From an uncultured Methanomassiliicoccales archaeon (GTDB lineage Archaea; Thermoplasmatota; Thermoplasmata; Methanomassiliicoccales; Methanomethylophilaceae): a stretch of 64,000 bases of DNA. The stretch is from contig CASEZY010000003.1 of NCBI GenBank assembly GCA_949292635.1, positions 96,488 to 160,487 on the forward strand, written 5' to 3'. Below the pieces are notes generated by a model. The model was not told where the DNA came from and did no database searches. It was given only the letters and a program-made list of their open reading frames with translations. How positions within the stretch are numbered: position 1 is the first letter of the stretch; every line of letters begins with the position of its first letter. Below are positions 18,501-25,505 of this stretch, one piece after another. Both the position numbers and the translations under genes were made by a program.

Positions 18501-19528
18501 CTCTTGTCCTTGGCCTTGAAGATGTCGTTGTATTTGTCGGGAACATACTGTTTAACCACTCTTTTCAGAAGGCGGAGGTCCGCGGTATGTTGCTCGAATT
18601 CTGCAATTTTGACTTCGGAGATGCAATTATGACCGGAAAGGATGGAGGATAGTGCTCCCCAATCATACAGCTGCTTGGCGATCCTCAGTGTGCGCATCTG
18701 GTCCGGATACGAGTCCTCCAGTTCAGCGATGGCATCTTCGGCCGAGGCCTCTTTGAATGATACGGACGAATTGTTCAGCTCATCATCACCGAATATGATC
18801 CCGAGTTTCACCTTCCCGCCGGCTAGTAGGCCGATGATATCTCCGGTGGCATCGCCACATTCGATGACATCTTTGAGCAGTTTCTTCTTGTCGGTGATCC
18901 CTATATTCCTGTTCTTCAGTATGTCGGCAAGCTTGTCCTTGTCTGCGATGCTGAGTTCGATATCGTACTTCTCCAAGTCGTTGACGAACTCGTTGACCAT
19001 GTCCTCGAACTTGGGGTCTTCGTCGGATTCGTCGGTCTTGAAAAGGAAGTGCCCTCTGAACTTGATGATGTTGTGGCATGCAAGGTAGACCAACCGTATG
19101 TCTGGTTTCTCATCCGTCTCCATGAGATATTTGCGGAGGTGGTAGATCGTCGGGAATCTGCGGTGATATTCCTTATCGTCGAATCCAGGGTCGTTGAACA
19201 GGCTGTTCTTCTGGTTCACCCTCTTGTCATCGGCGAAGAGGCCGCTGTCGTCAAGCCTTTCGAAGAAACTGGGGTCCACCTTACAGATCTCTTCGGAGAA
19301 GAGTTCGCGCAGAAGCGTGATCCTCTGTTTCCTTCTGTTCAGGCGGCGTCTTGCTACCCTGTGCAAACGGCGGTCCTTGGCGGTCTTCCCCTCTTCGAAG
19401 AGATGGATGCCCCACATGGCCTTCCTGCAATACTCCAGGATGTTGTAATCCGGGTCGGTCACTGCCCAACCCACAGAATTGGTTCCGATATCTAGGCCGA
19501 GATAGTAGTCCTTGATCTCCTTGCTCAT
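15563..19528 (-). CDS. cas9: CRISPR endonuclease Cas9 (type II-A)
   Basis: 1321 residues from ATG 19528 (MSKEIKDYYLGLDIGTNSVG). The in-frame start 12 codons earlier is unlikely because the RuvC-I motif must lie near the N-terminus, and GGTG sits before 19528. The nuclease motifs are complete: RuvC-I aspartate D13, an arginine-rich bridge helix (RRLHRVARRRLNRRKQRITL), RuvC-II VFVETTRDATG near 760, HNH DRDHIYPQSK near 845 with two CxxC pairs around it (CMYCG, KACNQ region), and RuvC-III DLHHAKDAYLNIV near 977. Length and architecture match subtype II-A (S. pyogenes 1368). It cuts DNA guided by crRNA-tracrRNA. The gene is AT-richer than its surroundings, consistent with acquisition from a gut Firmicute; that origin is inference. 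Confidence 0.97.
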   Translation of the reverse strand: MSKEIKDYYLGLDIGTNSVGWAVTDPDYNILEYCRKAMWGIHLFEEGKTAKDRRLHRVARRRLNRRKQRITLLRELFSEEICKVDPSFFERLDDSGLFADDKRVNQKNSLFNDPGFDDKEYHRRFPTIYHLRKYLMETDEKPDIRLVYLACHNIIKFRGHFLFKTDESDEDPKFEDMVNEFVNDLEKYDIELSIADKDKLADILKNRNIGITDKKKLLKDVIECGDATGDIIGLLAGGKVKLGIIFGDDELNNSSVSFKEASAEDAIAELEDSYPDQMRTLRIAKQLYDWGALSSILSGHNCISEVKIAEFEQHTADLRLLKRVVKQYVPDKYNDIFKAKDKSMKGNYCSYVNVCGKGKPEKTCNQEEFCEFVYKILDKTSAKDDENLADMMARLKEGTFMPKQTSRNNSILPYTVHRKELNALLKNVSKHYPFLTRVDDSGFDVATKMLMIQEFRIPYYVGPLDTRSEKAWAVRNSFEHITPWNIEKIIDYDKSAENFMDRLTNYCTYMVGEKVLPKNSILYSYFTLYNEINKLRINGDLIPVGLKKKLITDLFVNNSGKVTKKVITDYLKREGLIDATEKPEITGVDDPIKSNLKPLHTLKKIIGDKVNDHRLAEDVIRTITVFGERIRIKAKLKKDHSGELTDKEIEQLSKLTFIGWGRLSSKLLTGLYDTCRETGQRTNIMGMLESTNDNLMELLHKYSFKDQIDKHNKAQTADQEVTYKSLEARYVSPAVKRSVWRTIAVVKDIVKCVGHPPKKVFVETTRDATGDEKGKRKDSRKTKLAELYKNCGEDPYWINLLDSKEEAELKKRSLYLYLTQLGRCMYCGKTIDINDIDNTELVDRDHIYPQSKIKDDSIHNNLVLAHKACNQAKSDRYPLPPEIRKEQKALWDELLRKEYITKEKYSRLVRSTPFTEDELAKFINRQLVETNQSVSTTIDVLNQMFGENTKVVYSRAGLVSDFRNKLDLLKCRSVNDLHHAKDAYLNIVVGNTYHTKFAEDVSRFVGSGEHYNLAKMYNNPVIRDGVTAWIPGPEGTEATVRKYMRRDNILSTRHTYMQKGPLFDDNLTRAKATLFDRKQNRPSDRYGGFDNEKGACYSLIEYKEKGKTIRALQVLHLHKVHLLKNKAELEAHFSKLKGMDVKVILPCIKMDSLIERDGIPYRTGKRTNDYIIFQPALPLLLPDTLYKYCRKLFDISEDFKNKTVKSPDYYGISAEENVCLYNVLMEKSLKHPYSKSLGSFSSNLKKCLDAFISSDLMTQAEILNQALQPFQCKPVYANLKKIGGVATTGRIQFNCQLPSDVDVWLVNQSPSGLIENRVKLN

Positions 19529-19584
19529 TACAACACCTGTGTCGTTAATTATCCAAGTTTGCACAAACTATTAAAAGATGTTTT

Positions 19585-19680
19585 GAAATTGGAGTTCCGA
19601 CAACACAAGTTCAAATAAGGCATTGCCGGAATCGCCCGTAAGGGCCCCGCAATCGGCGGGATTGTGCTGTCACTTTTCCT
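19585..19680 (+). ncRNA. tracrRNA: tracrRNA of the type II-A system
   Basis: The + strand upstream of cas9 contains an anti-repeat: GACAACAC (19599-19606), AAGT (19607-19610) and TCAAAT (19611-19616). These pair with the repeat start GTTTGA-GA-GTGTTGTC, reproducing the GA/AAGT bulge of the S. pyogenes duplex. Next come AAGGCATTGCC, a GGC/GCC nexus hairpin, then hairpins GCCC-GTAA-GGGC and CCCGC-AATCG-GCGGG, and a T-rich end near 19677. Boundaries are estimated. The remaining 19681-19871 has a short AT hairpin (ACTTTTT/AAAAAGT, 19716-19735) and no gene. Confidence 0.85.
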
Positions 19681-19871
19681 TATTTCACGGAAATATATGT
19701 TGTTTCTACTGTAGCACTTTTTGTGTCGAAAAAGTTGTGTTTATGGGATTGTAAGTTGAGCCTTTTCTTGCACGGTGCATGCAAATTGGATCAGAACTCT
19801 GGCAATACGTTCGTATCCAGTAGAGTTGCGGTAGAAAAAGGTGGTCTGTGCTGTTAATAATCAGGACGTGT

Positions 19872-21500
19872 CTATTGGACGTTCATCGCCCTGCCCGAGG
19901 ACCTAAGCGCATCTGTGTTCAATTCACTCCCGTCAAGCACCAACTTCCCGTTGATGAACACCTTCTCGATCCCGAAGGCCCTCTGCTGATCCGGCACACC
20001 GTTCTTTACGGCAGCTTCATCGAAGACGGTCACGTCGGCGAAGCACCCCTTCCTCAGGTAGCCCCTATCCCGAAGCATGAACCTGTCCGCCGTGGCCCCG
20101 GTCATCCTGCGGACGGTGTTCGGCAATGTATCTCCCGTACCCAACAGCGAATCCCTCAGGAACTTGGGGAAGCAGTCGTAGATCGCCGGCTTCTGAATGC
20201 CGTAGTCCTCCACCCAGGCGTCCGTCATGTACAGGCATAACGGATTCTTCTCGAACTCGCTTATGATCTCCGGGGTGGTGCACGGTCCAAGACTTATCCT
20301 TCCGTGGAATCCGCTTAACTCGCAGAGTTTGAGATACATATCCACGTCGCCCATCCCCTCCTCCTGAGCGATCCGATGCACCGATTTGCCCTCGAACCTC
20401 TCGTATCCCGGGCCTATGTACGCGACGACCATGTCATCGAAGCCGAATCCCAGCAGACGCGTGGCGGCGGCAGCCAGGATCTTCAGCCTCATCCTCACGA
20501 AAGCGGAATCTCTTTTCTCCCGGGGCATCGCCTGATACCACACAGGAAGGATCACCGTGATCACCGACAGTCCCCGCAGCTGGTTGTAGATGTCGAACAT
20601 CACATCCACGCCCTCACTGCGCATATGGTTGACCAGCCTCACGAACTCGTCCTTGTCCCCCAGGGACTTGCGCCCCATGAAGATGGCGTGGGAGATCTGC
20701 AGCTTGAGGTCCGTGCCCTTCGAGATCTCCACCAGCTCGTCCACCGCCCTCAGCAGATGGGACCTCCCGAACAGGCCCTTGTACGACGTGGATATCTTCG
20801 ACAGTGCGCGGGAGTGCACCGTCAACGGCTTACCGTACTTCACGCACAGAGCCGCGACCTTCCTCAATTCGTCAAGGTCGGCGTACATCCCCGGCTCGTA
20901 CATCAGCCCCAGCGACAACCCCGCGGCACCTTCCCTGAGGCCGTCCTCCATCAGACGGAGCATGTGCCCCTCCTCCTCTTCGGTGAGCTTCCCGCTGTGG
21001 TTGCCGCCCACCGCCGCCCTGGCGGTGCAGTGACCCACGATCACCGCGATGTTGCACGGTGTGTTGCCGTCTATCGCCTTCAGATAGTCACCGACGGAGC
21101 CGTAGGCTCCGGTGGAATCCCTGAAGTTGAACAGCCCGCCGCCCATCTCGTCCAGATGCTCATCATTGTCGAAGCCTACCGCGGAGATCCCGCAGTTGCC
21201 GGTCACGAATGACGTTATGCCCTGGCGGATGAAGGGTTCGAAGTACGGCAATGGATCGTTCTTGGTGGCGAACCAGTCGTTGTGGGAATGCGCATCTATG
21301 AACCCCGGGGCCACCGACTTGCCTGATACGTTGATTATCTCCGCGTCGGCGTCGATGTGCTCCGCAACGTCGATTATACGGTCGCCGTCGATCAGCACAT
21401 CCCCCATGAAGGGCTCGGAACCGGTGCCGTCGTAGATCTTCCCGTTCCTCAGCAGGATCAACGGCGGCGCCCCCGGTTCAGTCCTGAACGACTTCCACAC
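19872..21500 (-). CDS. N-acyl-D-amino-acid deacylase (D-aminoacylase) family amidohydrolase
   Basis: 542 residues. This amidohydrolase-superfamily enzyme removes the acyl group from N-acyl-D-amino acids using a zinc site. The metal motif GFIDAHSHNDWF lies near residue 70, with later histidines in TVHSRALS and QISHAIFMG and an aspartate in YMTDAWVED. The N-terminal ILLRNGKIYDGTG strand and the C-terminal return of the small beta domain (GCFADVTVFDEAA, VFINGKLVLDG) are complete. It overlaps the end of the DEAD-box gene by 23 bases at ATG 21500; a TTG a few codons later is an alternative start. Substrate specificity cannot be read from sequence; dipeptidase or dihydroorotase-like activity is possible. 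Confidence 0.82.
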   Translation of the reverse strand: MWKSFRTEPGAPPLILLRNGKIYDGTGSEPFMGDVLIDGDRIIDVAEHIDADAEIINVSGKSVAPGFIDAHSHNDWFATKNDPLPYFEPFIRQGITSFVTGNCGISAVGFDNDEHLDEMGGGLFNFRDSTGAYGSVGDYLKAIDGNTPCNIAVIVGHCTARAAVGGNHSGKLTEEEEGHMLRLMEDGLREGAAGLSLGLMYEPGMYADLDELRKVAALCVKYGKPLTVHSRALSKISTSYKGLFGRSHLLRAVDELVEISKGTDLKLQISHAIFMGRKSLGDKDEFVRLVNHMRSEGVDVMFDIYNQLRGLSVITVILPVWYQAMPREKRDSAFVRMRLKILAAAATRLLGFGFDDMVVAYIGPGYERFEGKSVHRIAQEEGMGDVDMYLKLCELSGFHGRISLGPCTTPEIISEFEKNPLCLYMTDAWVEDYGIQKPAIYDCFPKFLRDSLLGTGDTLPNTVRRMTGATADRFMLRDRGYLRKGCFADVTVFDEAAVKNGVPDQQRAFGIEKVFINGKLVLDGSELNTDALRSSGRAMNVQ

Positions 21501-22905
21501 GGATGTGCTTGCCCTTGTGCTTCGCCTTGGTCAGGTCCATGGTCATGCGGTTGGCGAAGTCCCTGTGCACCTGCACCAGGGACTCGTCGGCGCCCAGCTC
21601 GATCTTGCCGATGGAGGTGTCGTGGATCCTGGCGTTGCGGATGATGAAGTCCGCCAGCGAGACCTTACCGTAGCCGTCGTCCTTGCCCAGGTTCACCTTG
21701 AAGTAAACCATGCCGAAGGGATCCGCGATCTGGTCGTAATCGATGACCTTCTTCACCTTGTCCTTGGCCCCCTCGGGGAGCTCCGGCACCGCCATCTTCT
21801 CGATCAGCATGTCGGTGCGCCTCTGGAACTCGGTGACCAGGTGCTCTTCGGATGATGTCACAAAGGACACCGCGGTGCCCTCCTTCCCGGCCCTTCCGGT
21901 CCTGCCGATCCTGTGGATGTAGGTGTCCACCATCTCCGGCATGTCGTAGTTGATCACGTAGGTGATGTCCTCGATGTCGAGTCCTCTGGCGGCAACGTCG
22001 GTGGCGATGAGAATATCTATTTTATCGGTGCGGAGGTCGTTAATGACTCTCTCCCTCTTCGTCTGCGGCAGATCGCCGTGGATGGCCTCCACCTTGTATC
22101 CCAGCTTGTCCAGGCGCTCCTCCAGCATGTCCACCATCTTGATGGTCTGGCAGAAGATGATGAACTTGTCCTTCTCACCGGAGTCCAGCAGCCTGCACAG
22201 GGCCCAGGACTTGTTACGCCTGCCCACGGGGATGTAGTACTGTTTGGTGAGGTCCAGAACGACCTCGTCCTCGGAGACGGTGATCTCCTTGGGCTCCTTC
22301 ATGTAATCATAGGCGAGACGCTTCACGTTCTCGGCCATGGTGGCGGAGAACAGCAGGGTCTGCCTCTCCCTGGACATGGCCTTCAACAGGAACTCGATGT
22401 CCTCGATGAATCCCATGTCCAGCATGCGGTCCGCCTCGTCGAGGACGAAGACCTGAATGTGGGTGAGGTTCAGCGCTCCCCTGGTGACCAGATCCCTCAC
22501 TCTACCGGGGGTACCGGCGATTATGTCCGCACCCTTGGCGATGGTGGTTATCTGCTTCTCGATGTCGGCCTTCCCGCCCTGGCCCCCGTATACCGGCACG
22601 CAGACGTGGCCGGTGTACTTGGCCAGCTTGGTCATCTCCCTGTAGCACTGCAGGGCCAGCTCCCTGGTCGGGAGGAGAATGATTGATGTGGGCAGCTGCT
22701 GCCCGGCGGGGATCCTTCCCAGGATGATGGAGCCGAAGGCACCGGTCTTTCCGGTACCGGTCTGGGCCTGCCCGAACATGTCGCGGCCCTCGATGCCCAA
22801 ACGGATGGTGGCGGTCTGGATGGGGGTGGGCTCCTCCCATCCCATGTCAGTCATCGCCTTGGCGACCTCTTCCGGGACGCCGATCTGTGTGAAATTCTCG
22901 ATCAT
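21478..22905 (-). CDS. deaD: DEAD-box RNA helicase with DbpA-like RNA-binding C-terminus
   Basis: 475 residues. The motifs of the family are all present: Q motif WEEPTPIQ, motif I AQTGTGKTGAF, PTRELALQ, TPGRVRDL, DEADRMLDMGF, SAT, and HRIGRTGRAGKEG. The last 75 residues (ISGKIEL-like strands, VSLADFIIRNARIHDTSIG) fit the DbpA/CsdA RNA-binding fold. The likely role is RNA unwinding in ribosome assembly or RNA turnover. The 5' region (22906-22990) has a TATA-like element and a tRNA T-arm-like hairpin. It is co-directional and overlapping with the D-aminoacylase gene, though no functional link is evident. Confidence 0.92.
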   Translation of the reverse strand: MIENFTQIGVPEEVAKAMTDMGWEEPTPIQTATIRLGIEGRDMFGQAQTGTGKTGAFGSIILGRIPAGQQLPTSIILLPTRELALQCYREMTKLAKYTGHVCVPVYGGQGGKADIEKQITTIAKGADIIAGTPGRVRDLVTRGALNLTHIQVFVLDEADRMLDMGFIEDIEFLLKAMSRERQTLLFSATMAENVKRLAYDYMKEPKEITVSEDEVVLDLTKQYYIPVGRRNKSWALCRLLDSGEKDKFIIFCQTIKMVDMLEERLDKLGYKVEAIHGDLPQTKRERVINDLRTDKIDILIATDVAARGLDIEDITYVINYDMPEMVDTYIHRIGRTGRAGKEGTAVSFVTSSEEHLVTEFQRRTDMLIEKMAVPELPEGAKDKVKKVIDYDQIADPFGMVYFKVNLGKDDGYGKVSLADFIIRNARIHDTSIGKIELGADESLVQVHRDFANRMTMDLTKAKHKGKHIRVEVVQD

Positions 22906-23131
22906 GTGATCATATCCTGCCTGAGACTCGAACCCAGACTTCCTTTTCTCGCCCCTCGTATATACTTATCTTATAAAGGGATGCGCCGAGGGGCAGGGTG
23001 ATCCGACGGGGCGCGGAGACATTCCCGCTTCGGCCATCAAATAATTTAATTCACATAAATTAAATCTTAATAAATTATATTGTAATTTAATTATCACAAC
23101 CATTATATTGGCAAGCTGTGATGACACATCC
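22906..23131. promoter_or_regulatory. Divergent promoter region between DEAD-box helicase and DUF234 ATPase
   Basis: A TATA-like TTATAAGATAAGTATATA on the - strand (about 22957-22977) serves the helicase. A long AT-only stretch at 23040-23107 probably contains the promoter of the ATPase. The sequence 22921-22937 folds as a 5-bp stem with a 7-base loop TTCGAGT on the - strand, like a tRNA T arm, but no full tRNA can be drawn. Confidence 0.4.
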
Positions 23132-24469
23132 ATGTTCATAGGGCGCGAGCACGAATTGGAGCTGCTGAATCGCAGGTACGACGGTGACACATTCCAATTC
23201 GTTCCCGTCTACGGTCGCCGGAGGGTGGGGAAGACCGCTCTGCTGCGGGAGTTCTGTAAGAGAAAGGACTGTGTGTTCTTCACTCCGGTCGAAGGCGCCC
23301 TGGACTACAACATGAGCTCTCTGGCCTCCGTCATCGTCGGTGCCAAGGTCAATGCGGATATGGATTCGGTCCTGGGGATGATCCGCGAGAGGGCCTCGAA
23401 GGAGAGGTTCCTGCTGGTGATAGACGAGTATCCCCGTATCATAAAGAAGGCTCCGGAGTTCCAGGACCGTCTGCAGGAGCTCATCGACGAGATCCATGAT
23501 GATTCCAAGCTCTTCCTGATCCTCTGCGGGTCGTCCATCGGCATCATGGAGCATCAGGTGTTGGGATACAAGAGCCCGCTATACGGGAGGCGCACCGGCA
23601 GCCTGGAGCTGAAACCGCTGGACTTCTGGACAAGCATGCGCTTCCTCGAGGGCTTCGAGATGAAGGATGCGCTCAGGATCTACGGGATGGTGGGAGGGAT
23701 CCCCATGTATCTCCGTCTGTTCGATGCGAAAAAGAGCATCAGGGATAACATCGCGGACCTGTTCTTCGAGGAGGACTCGTTCTTCTTCAACGAGCACACC
23801 CTCACACTGATGGAGGAGTTCGAGAACCCCGCTACGTACTATCTGGTGATAGAGGCCGTCGCCAGCGGGCACAGCAAGACCTCGGAGGTAGCCTCCTATG
23901 CGAGGTTGGACCAGCCCATCGCGGCCATCCACCTGAAGACCCTGACGGACATAGGCATAATCTCCAAGGTCAGGCCGGTGGACAATCCCGACGGGAAGAA
24001 GACCCGTTATCTCGTGTCGGACCCGTTCATGAGGTTCCAGCTCGGACGGGTGCTTCCGGCCAGGATGGGACTCTACGAACCGCAGGAGGCGGCGGAGAAG
24101 GTCCTGAAGCTTCTGGACGGGGATATGGGTGTGGTGTTCGAAGGGATATGCACGGAGTATCTGCTACGGAGGTTCGGCGGCATACCCGGCAAGTGGTGGG
24201 GCAACGATCCTTCCACCAAGACCTCGGAGGAGATCGACATCGTGATCACCACCTCTCCGGGGGAGGGTATCTTCGCCGAATGCAAGTTCACTTCGAAACC
24301 GGTGGGCAGGGACGTCCTTGACACACTGATGCGCAGGTCGTCGTTGGTGAAAGGGTACCAACGCCGCACATATGCGATATTCTCAAAGAGCGGGTTCGAA
24401 GGGATCGTACCCCGGGAGGATGTCCTCCTGTTCAGCTTGGACGATGTGATGATGCGTCCCGAGCGTTGA
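23132..24469 (+). CDS. Archaeal AAA ATPase with C-terminal DUF234-type nuclease-like domain
   Basis: About 445 residues from ATG 23132 (MFIGREHELELLNRRY); the TTG eight codons upstream is less likely. The N-terminal P-loop ATPase has Walker A YGRRRVGKTALLREF near 32 and Walker B LLVIDEYPRI near 97. The C-terminal part (about 310-445) contains EEIDIVITTS...FAECKFTSK, which resembles the D...ExK core of restriction-like folds found in DUF234 proteins. Such ATPases are abundant and paralogous in archaea; the function is unknown, perhaps nucleic-acid or mobile-element related. It ends just before a terminator-like hairpin and the tRNA-Gly pair. Confidence 0.85.
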   Translation: MFIGREHELELLNRRYDGDTFQFVPVYGRRRVGKTALLREFCKRKDCVFFTPVEGALDYNMSSLASVIVGAKVNADMDSVLGMIRERASKERFLLVIDEYPRIIKKAPEFQDRLQELIDEIHDDSKLFLILCGSSIGIMEHQVLGYKSPLYGRRTGSLELKPLDFWTSMRFLEGFEMKDALRIYGMVGGIPMYLRLFDAKKSIRDNIADLFFEEDSFFFNEHTLTLMEEFENPATYYLVIEAVASGHSKTSEVASYARLDQPIAAIHLKTLTDIGIISKVRPVDNPDGKKTRYLVSDPFMRFQLGRVLPARMGLYEPQEAAEKVLKLLDGDMGVVFEGICTEYLLRRFGGIPGKWWGNDPSTKTSEEIDIVITTSPGEGIFAECKFTSKPVGRDVLDTLMRRSSLVKGYQRRTYAIFSKSGFEGIVPREDVLLFSLDDVMMRPER

Positions 24470-24505
24470 TGCACCGATATGCGGTCTCGCATCGTCAGGT
24501 AATGT

Positions 24506-24530
24506 CCCCACAAAGGGGGCATCTTTCTTT
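24506..24530 (+). terminator. Stem-loop with T-rich tail after the DUF234 ATPase gene
   Basis: CCCC and GGGG arms around ACAAA (24506-24518) are followed by ATCTTTCTTTT. Placed 37 bases after the ATPase stop, it probably ends that transcript before the tRNA genes. A TATA-like TTTATATC directly downstream (24528-24536) suits tRNA-Gly transcription. Confidence 0.45.
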
Positions 24531-24559
24531 TATATCGGGAATCCATCAAGGGCGATACC

Positions 24560-24634
24560 GCGAGTGTGATGTAGGGGTTAACATCCAAGCTTCCCAAGCT
24601 TGAGCCCCGGGTTCGATTCCCGGCACTCGCACCA
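24560..24634 (+). tRNA. tRNA-Gly (anticodon CCC)
   Basis: A 75-base cloverleaf with a 7-bp acceptor GCGAGTG/CACTCGC, anticodon stem CAAGC/GCTTG with loop TTCCCAA, T arm CCGGG-TTCGATT-CCCGG, discriminator A and an encoded CCA. The anticodon CCC reads GGG codons. Confidence 0.95.
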
Positions 24635-24679
24635 TAAACAAAATCTTTAAATCACATGGCTCAATGCCAGTGCAACCAC

Positions 24680-24754
24680 GCGAGTGTGATGTAGAGGTTA
24701 TCATCCAAGCTTGCCAAGTTTGGTACCCGGGTTCAATTCCCGGCACTCGCACCA
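24680..24754 (+). tRNA. tRNA-Gly (anticodon GCC)
   Basis: A 75-base cloverleaf nearly identical to the tRNA upstream, sharing the acceptor stem and differing in the anticodon loop TTGCCAA and a G-T pair in the anticodon stem. CCA is encoded. Anticodon GCC reads GGC and GGT. The pair probably arose by tandem duplication and shares a promoter region. Confidence 0.95.
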
Positions 24755-24881
24755 TCTCTTCCTTCTCGAAGTCACTGTCACGATCAGTTACGCACGCCGT
24801 TAATGCGTGTTACGAATTGTCTGGTGGACGCATAATCCAAATGGTTATGAAGGTCACACCCGATGGGGTCCGCGGTATACC

Positions 24882-25505
24882 ATGAGCATCAAGATGTCCC
24901 CCGTCCTGCTGTCACCCAGCGGCAGGATGGTGGCAGTCTTCGGGGGCGGGAACGTGGCCCTCCGCAAGTGCCGTCATTTCGACGGATTCCGCATCAGGGT
25001 GATCGCGGAGTCCATACTCCCGGAGCTGAGGGACATCGCCGAGGACTGCGTGGAGGTTCATATCGACGGGGATTCCGTCTCGAAATACATCCATGATGCG
25101 GACATAGTCGTGGCAGCCACCGATTCCCATGCTCTGAACGATGCGATACGCGACGTCTCCATGTCCATGGGGAAGATGACCAACTCCGCCCACGGCGGCG
25201 GTGACGTTCTGATCCCGTCGGTATTGAAGAGGAGGGGATACACAGTGACGGTGTCCTCCGAGGGCCGCGTCCCCGCGTTCCCTCCCTACGTTATCGAACA
25301 GTTGGATCCGTTCCTTGACGAGTCTTATGACGACATGGTGGACCTCCTGGTCCGTCTTAGAGCGGAGATAAGGAACCGTATCCCCACCCAGCCCGGACGT
25401 GCGGAGTTCCTGGCCAAGGTGTTGCATGATGAGGACATCTGGCACTTGCTACGTGATGGCGATCCGGGAGGTGCGTACGCCAAGGCCGAGGGGATGATAC
25501 CGTGA
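24882..25505 (+). CDS. Precorrin-2 dehydrogenase / siroheme-synthase N-domain protein
   Basis: 207 residues from ATG 24882. The Rossmann core AVFGGGNVALRKCRHFD (residues about 17-33) and the following DIVVAATDSHALNDAI and VLKRRGYTVTVSSEGRVPAFP match the Met8/CysG N-terminal family, which oxidises precorrin-2 to sirohydrochlorin with NAD. It is the first gene of the tetrapyrrole operon; its TGA overlaps the GTG of hemA. Sirohydrochlorin feeds cobalamin, and in methanogens also coenzyme F430 and siroheme. The start is less certain because an in-frame ORF extends upstream. Confidence 0.85.
   Translation: MSIKMSPVLLSPSGRMVAVFGGGNVALRKCRHFDGFRIRVIAESILPELRDIAEDCVEVHIDGDSVSKYIHDADIVVAATDSHALNDAIRDVSMSMGKMTNSAHGGGDVLIPSVLKRRGYTVTVSSEGRVPAFPPYVIEQLDPFLDESYDDMVDLLVRLRAEIRNRIPTQPGRAEFLAKVLHDEDIWHLLRDGDPGGAYAKAEGMIP

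Noticed and set aside
19528..19564. Cas9 start 12 codons upstream (MQTWIINDTGVV).
   Set aside because: It would push the RuvC-I motif away from the N-terminus and overlap the likely tracrRNA/cas9 promoter region; ATG 19528 has a ribosome site.
22912..22998. A complete tRNA gene upstream of the DEAD-box gene.
   Set aside because: Only the T arm pairs well; no D arm or anticodon arm can be drawn, and the acceptor ends mismatch.
24546..24755. Open frame on the - strand (VRVPGIEPG repeats).
   Set aside because: It is the antisense of the two tRNA-Gly genes, a well-known false ORF type.
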